A DNA stretch of 64,000 nucleotides from contig JAAWAV010000008.1 of NCBI GenBank assembly GCA_022792335.1, forward strand, positions 62,001 through 126,000. Reading direction: 5' to 3'. The notes beneath the pieces were generated by a model, which was given only the letters and a program-made list of their open reading frames with translations, ran no database searches and was not told where the DNA came from. The first letter of the stretch is position 1; the number at the start of each line of letters is the position of its first letter. The position numbers and the translations under genes were made by a program. Below are positions 60,724 to 64,000 of the stretch, piece after piece. Source of the DNA: Lachnospiraceae bacterium. GTDB taxonomy: Bacteria > Bacillota > Clostridia > Lachnospirales > Lachnospiraceae.

Positions 60724-61671
60724 TCATTCTTTTACCGGATAAACCGGAATCGAGTCTCTCTTCAAAAATGCGGTGATACAGTGAAGTGCGCCGCCACCTT
60801 TTTTCAATTCACTCAAATCCACCTCAATACATTCAATGCCTGCCTCACAGAGCAGTTTCTTTGTTTTCGGGTTTCCGGCCGGCATTACGATTTTTCCAGG
60901 CTCCAGCGCCACAAAATTGGCGGCCAGATTGTCCCGCTCTTCCAGGGTCGGGATTTCCAATACTCGGAATCCTCGTTTTTCCAGAGCCTCATAGACCAGT
61001 TCTGGCGTACTCCTGGAGAAAGCCAAAGCCACATCATAGTCGGCGATGGCCAGCATGCCGTCCAGATGCTTCAGTCTTCTTGGAATGCTGATGGTATAAA
61101 TGTGTTTTACCCCCATATTTTCCAGTTCCTCACAGACCTGTCTGTAACCGGAGGCATTGCAGCGGGTACCAGTTCCAAAAATCACCGTTTCCCGATCAAT
61201 CCAGAAAATGCAGGCTCCGTCAAAGGTTCCGGAACCATTGACGGTTTTGATGATCGGAACCCCAAGTCTGGCCACCGCTGAAGCGGCATATTTCACTTCC
61301 GGCAGGCGAACGGAAATTCCGGGTCTGGCCATGATGACACCCTCCGGCGTTCCAAGTACCAGATCTCTGCAAAACATCGCATTGGGACATTCCGGATCCG
61401 TCTCTTCCACATAGTTTACCTGAACGCCATTTTCTCTGTAAATCTGTGCTACGGCGTCATGCTGACGCCGAACCAGCTCTGGATGATAGTGATCCCCTTC
61501 TGTCATAACAAAAGCCAGGCGCTCACTGTCCTCTCTGGTGATATGTTCAATCTCTCTGCCTGGACGATGCATCAGTACGGAACGCAGTTTTCCAATCTCG
61601 GAATCTACACCCCAGTTGCCGTATAGCTTGGGTAAATCCTGAATAAATGTTGTCATTGTCTGTTCTGCCAT
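60724..61671 (-). CDS. Arginine deiminase / amidinotransferase family hydrolase
   Basis: 315 residues. The guanidino-modifying fold is indicated by VLMHRPGREIEHI, the acidic TFDGACIFW, LKHLDGMLAIADYDVA (catalytic His) and the C-terminal nucleophile GGGALHCITAF. The Cys-His-Glu set is intact. Substrate could be arginine, a methylarginine or a related guanidine; the sequence does not settle this. AAAGGAG lies eight bases before the ATG. It follows the M14 peptidase gene after 43 bases, perhaps in peptide/arginine breakdown. Confidence 0.88.
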   Translation of the reverse strand: MAEQTMTTFIQDLPKLYGNWGVDSEIGKLRSVLMHRPGREIEHITREDSERLAFVMTEGDHYHPELVRRQHDAVAQIYRENGVQVNYVEETDPECPNAMFCRDLVLGTPEGVIMARPGISVRLPEVKYAASAVARLGVPIIKTVNGSGTFDGACIFWIDRETVIFGTGTRCNASGYRQVCEELENMGVKHIYTISIPRRLKHLDGMLAIADYDVALAFSRSTPELVYEALEKRGFRVLEIPTLEERDNLAANFVALEPGKIVMPAGNPKTKKLLCEAGIECIEVDLSELKKGGGALHCITAFLKRDSIPVYPVKE

Positions 61672-61714
61672 GATAGGTTCTCCTTTCCTGTTTGTCCTCT
61701 GACAGAAGGTTCTG

Positions 61715-64000
61715 TCAAAGCAGGGGACGTCTGCGGAATTTCGTATAGACAGAAGGACCGTTTTCTTTAGAAGTCTGACAGTCCCAGAAAAGTTCTGTCT
61801 CTTTTAAGACCTGTAAAAGCGCCAAATCGGAAAGCAGGTGCGCCCGGACATTGAGCCACATCTCCTTTCCAGTCACTGTTTCATCCGCCACCTCGGTGGT
61901 CCAGTCCAGAGTGGTCACTTCCGGGTATTCCAAATTGAAATTGGCAGGGCGTTTCTGTTTGTTGGTGTCAATCCAGTAAAAAATCACATCCCGGAAAGCA
62001 TCCGTATGGAATCTGTCCGGAAACCAGTTCTCTGCATATTTTCGGAACCGATCCAGACAGATCCAGTTCCGTTCACGAATCTCCTTATCTGCATTGATAA
62101 AATCAGCCACCCGATTTCTCACCCGGTTTCCAAAAGAGATGGTGTGTTCATGGGAGCAGTCAAACCATATATATCCATAATAAAGCGCCTTCGGAATCCA
62201 AAATCCCTTGTACCAGGGGGAAGAATATCCGGAAAACGGCTGCGTCATCTCATGTCCCTCAAATCCATGATTATCCGTGACCACATCGAACAGCCATCGT
62301 CTCCACAGCTTTTTCACTGCGCGGGCTTCTCCATAAATGGTATCCGGATTGTTGTAATCCTTCCGAAATTCAAAGCCTGCACTGTTGTATCTGGCCGGGT
62401 GGCAGAGCCATTTGGGATGTTCTTTCTGTACCTGGCAGTGTAGTTCTCCTCCGTCCAGGTTCTCCCAGGGCAGAGTCAGGAGATTCACTTTGAGACACAG
62501 TTTTTTTAACTCCTCATCTTCCAAAAGGCGATCCAAAAGAAGAAAAGCCGAATTGAGACTGGAAGCTTCATTTCCATGATGTCTCCCGTTGAAAAGCACT
62601 GTCATCCGGTTGATTTTCAGTTTTTCTTCCCGGTAACAGATCCCGGCTTCTTTCTTGATATACAAAAGATAGTAAAGCTTCCGGCCCTGGAAACTGGTTT
62701 CCAGAGGACGAATTTGAAACTCCTTATAACGACTATAGAAGGACAACAGTTTTTGATATCCCTCATAATCAATCACGTCATTTCGAAGCATCCGCTCCTT
62801 TTCCTCTGTGGACAGGCTACAGGAAACTGCCTTTGCAGGAAATACGGAAAGCTCCTCTTCTCTGTCTTTTCCTTTTACAAGGATCTTCCAGGAACTATCT
62901 GGATAATAATTGAGAACGTTTTTCTCCAACAGCTCCTTAAGAACCTCCAGCCGTCCAAATACCTCTTCTTCATGGGACGTAGAAAGTTTCACCTGCAGGA
63001 GTGCATCCTCTTTTCTGAAGCACAGGCGTTCCGGAATCAGACGTACTTCTTCCTCCGTCAGATCCTTCCAGACGCCATTCAGACAACCGCAAGGCTGTTC
63101 TCCGGAATCCTCGTATAAAATTACTTCCAGACGGCTGTTTTGCTCTTTCTGGTTGGAAAGCTCCGGAAGGATCAGACCCACATTATCAAGGCCGCCCCCA
63201 CATTCCCGCTCTCCATAGGTTTTAAACCAATCCAGAATATAAAAATACAGGTCCTCCTGTAAATTTTCCAGAGTCGACATTCGTTCTTCCCGGATTCCTG
63301 TATCGTAATCCACCTCGCTGAGAGAGGTACGGATCTGGAGACGATTAAATAGCGGCTGCGCTGCCAAAAGTCCGGAAACGGAGTATCTGGAGACCAAAAG
63401 GGCTTCCAGCTCCGGAAGTACTGTTGTCTCCACAGCTTCCCAGACCTTTTCCGTATCCGTGACAATCCGTTCTTCCACAACAGTGCGTCCATTTTTCTTT
63501 ACAGAAAGCCAGCCGGTCGTGACATGAGTTTTCCCGACCATGGGATAGCGGCTCATGTAATCCTTTTCCACGTATTTCACATCAAAAAAGTCTTGAAAAA
63601 CCTCTGTTCCTGTCTCATCAAACGCCTTCAGGACATAGGTATGTTCTCCGGATTCCCGTTTCTGAAACTCCACATCCTCAGTGGAAATGGAGAGCGACTT
63701 TGCCAGAACCTCGTCTACCGGAAACAGCTCCTGCAGCCATCTGGTAGAAATGTCAAACCATTTCTGAGGATGATCGCCATGGCTTCCATAGTTGGGAATG
63801 GATTCGTCCTCAAAAGACTCTTCCCCGAACTCATTGACAAAGGCAAGAAACTGAATCTCCACCCGTTTTACAGTTCCAAGGGTTGATAACTTTGGAAGCA
63901 CAGTTTCTTCTATCCAGCAACTTCCTGATTTGAAGGCCCGGTATATGGATGCCTCTTCGACTTTGGCTCCCGTTTCTTCCACTGCATGTCTCAGGCGCTC
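61715..64000 (-). CDS. M14 family zinc carboxypeptidase with long N-terminal region (5' end beyond window)
   Basis: The frame stays open to base 64000, so the track's GTG at 63982 may not be the true start; at least 755 residues are visible. The zinc motif HxxE is GRHHGNEAS (about residue 467 from the track start), and DNHGFEGHEM follows. About 450 residues of unrecognised beta/alpha sequence precede the catalytic part, and WNLEYPEVTTLDW-like segments lie near the end. It probably removes C-terminal amino acids from peptides; no signal peptide is visible because the 5' end is cut. Confidence 0.8.
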   Translation of the reverse strand, partial: ERLRHAVEETGAKVEEASIYRAFKSGSCWIEETVLPKLSTLGTVKRVEIQFLAFVNEFGEESFEDESIPNYGSHGDHPQKWFDISTRWLQELFPVDEVLAKSLSISTEDVEFQKRESGEHTYVLKAFDETGTEVFQDFFDVKYVEKDYMSRYPMVGKTHVTTGWLSVKKNGRTVVEERIVTDTEKVWEAVETTVLPELEALLVSRYSVSGLLAAQPLFNRLQIRTSLSEVDYDTGIREERMSTLENLQEDLYFYILDWFKTYGERECGGGLDNVGLILPELSNQKEQNSRLEVILYEDSGEQPCGCLNGVWKDLTEEEVRLIPERLCFRKEDALLQVKLSTSHEEEVFGRLEVLKELLEKNVLNYYPDSSWKILVKGKDREEELSVFPAKAVSCSLSTEEKERMLRNDVIDYEGYQKLLSFYSRYKEFQIRPLETSFQGRKLYYLLYIKKEAGICYREEKLKINRMTVLFNGRHHGNEASSLNSAFLLLDRLLEDEELKKLCLKVNLLTLPWENLDGGELHCQVQKEHPKWLCHPARYNSAGFEFRKDYNNPDTIYGEARAVKKLWRRWLFDVVTDNHGFEGHEMTQPFSGYSSPWYKGFWIPKALYYGYIWFDCSHEHTISFGNRVRNRVADFINADKEIRERNWICLDRFRKYAENWFPDRFHTDAFRDVIFYWIDTNKQKRPANFNLEYPEVTTLDWTTEVADETVTGKEMWLNVRAHLLSDLALLQVLKETELFWDCQTSKENGPSVYTKFRRRPLL

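Noticed and set aside
1-64000. CRISPR arrays, tRNA or rRNA genes, prophage or insertion sequences
   Set aside because: No regularly spaced repeats, no cloverleaf-like segments, no transposase or phage genes were recognised on reading through both strands.

Overview
The window looks like a chromosomal segment of a spore-forming, low-to-moderate GC member of the Clostridia, most probably Lachnospiraceae. The evidence is gene order and family content: radC-mreC-mreD-pbp2-minCDE-rodA-mgsA; miaB-mutS-mutL-miaA; yqfC-yqfD-phoH-ybeY; strong AGGAGG-type ribosome binding sites; and sporulation families (YqfC, YqfD, SpoVB-like, BofC-like). This placement is inferred from reading the sequence; no database was searched. 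Nearly all genes lie on the minus strand. Only three are on the plus strand (1467, 59005, 60185). No rRNA, tRNA, CRISPR array, prophage or intact insertion sequence was seen.

Region by region, in window coordinates (minus-strand transcription runs right to left). 1-3.8 kb: the N-terminal part of an HlyD-like membrane-anchored protein, a DUF378 protein, a small P-loop protein, a D-Ala-D-Ala carboxypeptidase and methylglyoxal synthase. 3.7-12 kb: a cell-shape and division-site operon (DUF4321, radC, mreC, mreD, PBP2, minC, minD, minE, rodA, then mgsA and the carboxypeptidase) in which mreB is missing from its usual slot. 12-24 kb: a methionine gamma-lyase-family enzyme, tRNA modification and mismatch repair (miaA, mutL, mutS, miaB), a C39-like peptidase, and a single ORF fusing 5-formyl-THF cyclo-ligase to ProA, followed by DUF896, a patatin-like protein and proB. 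25.8-28.5 kb: a conspicuously AT-richer, single-gene restriction-modification protein (nuclease-like + methylase + specificity). 28.5-35.4 kb: a tight run of a hybrid sensor kinase, a solute-binding lipoprotein and two flavoproteins. 35.5-42.4 kb: a BofC-like protein, SpoVB-like flippase, YbeY, PhoH, a ZIP metal transporter with a perfect palindrome upstream, YqfD, YqfC and ribosomal protein S21. 42.6-48.5 kb: alaS with a small upstream ORF, then a response regulator / histidine kinase / exported protein cluster. 48.5-57 kb: a metallo-hydrolase, an M32 carboxypeptidase, a NUDIX hydrolase, an FtsW/PBP pair, a U32 peptidase and ZapA. 57-64 kb: ruvAB, a divergently transcribed RNase-H-fold nuclease that looks leaderless, a small unknown protein, an arginine-deiminase-like enzyme and an M14 carboxypeptidase running off the window.

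The themes are peptidoglycan synthesis and division-site selection (two SEDS/PBP pairs, MreCD, MinCDE, ZapA, a carboxypeptidase), DNA and RNA maintenance (MutSL, RuvAB, RadC, MiaAB, YbeY, PhoH, AlaS, S21), proline synthesis (ProB, ProA) and peptide or amino-acid catabolism (M32, M14, U32, arginine deiminase). No clearly new multi-gene system emerged. The most unusual items are the cyclo-ligase/ProA fusion, the one-gene R-M protein with a non-canonical nuclease-like motif, the mreB-less mre operon, the apparently leaderless promoter at 58970 and the kinase/binding-protein/flavoprotein run.
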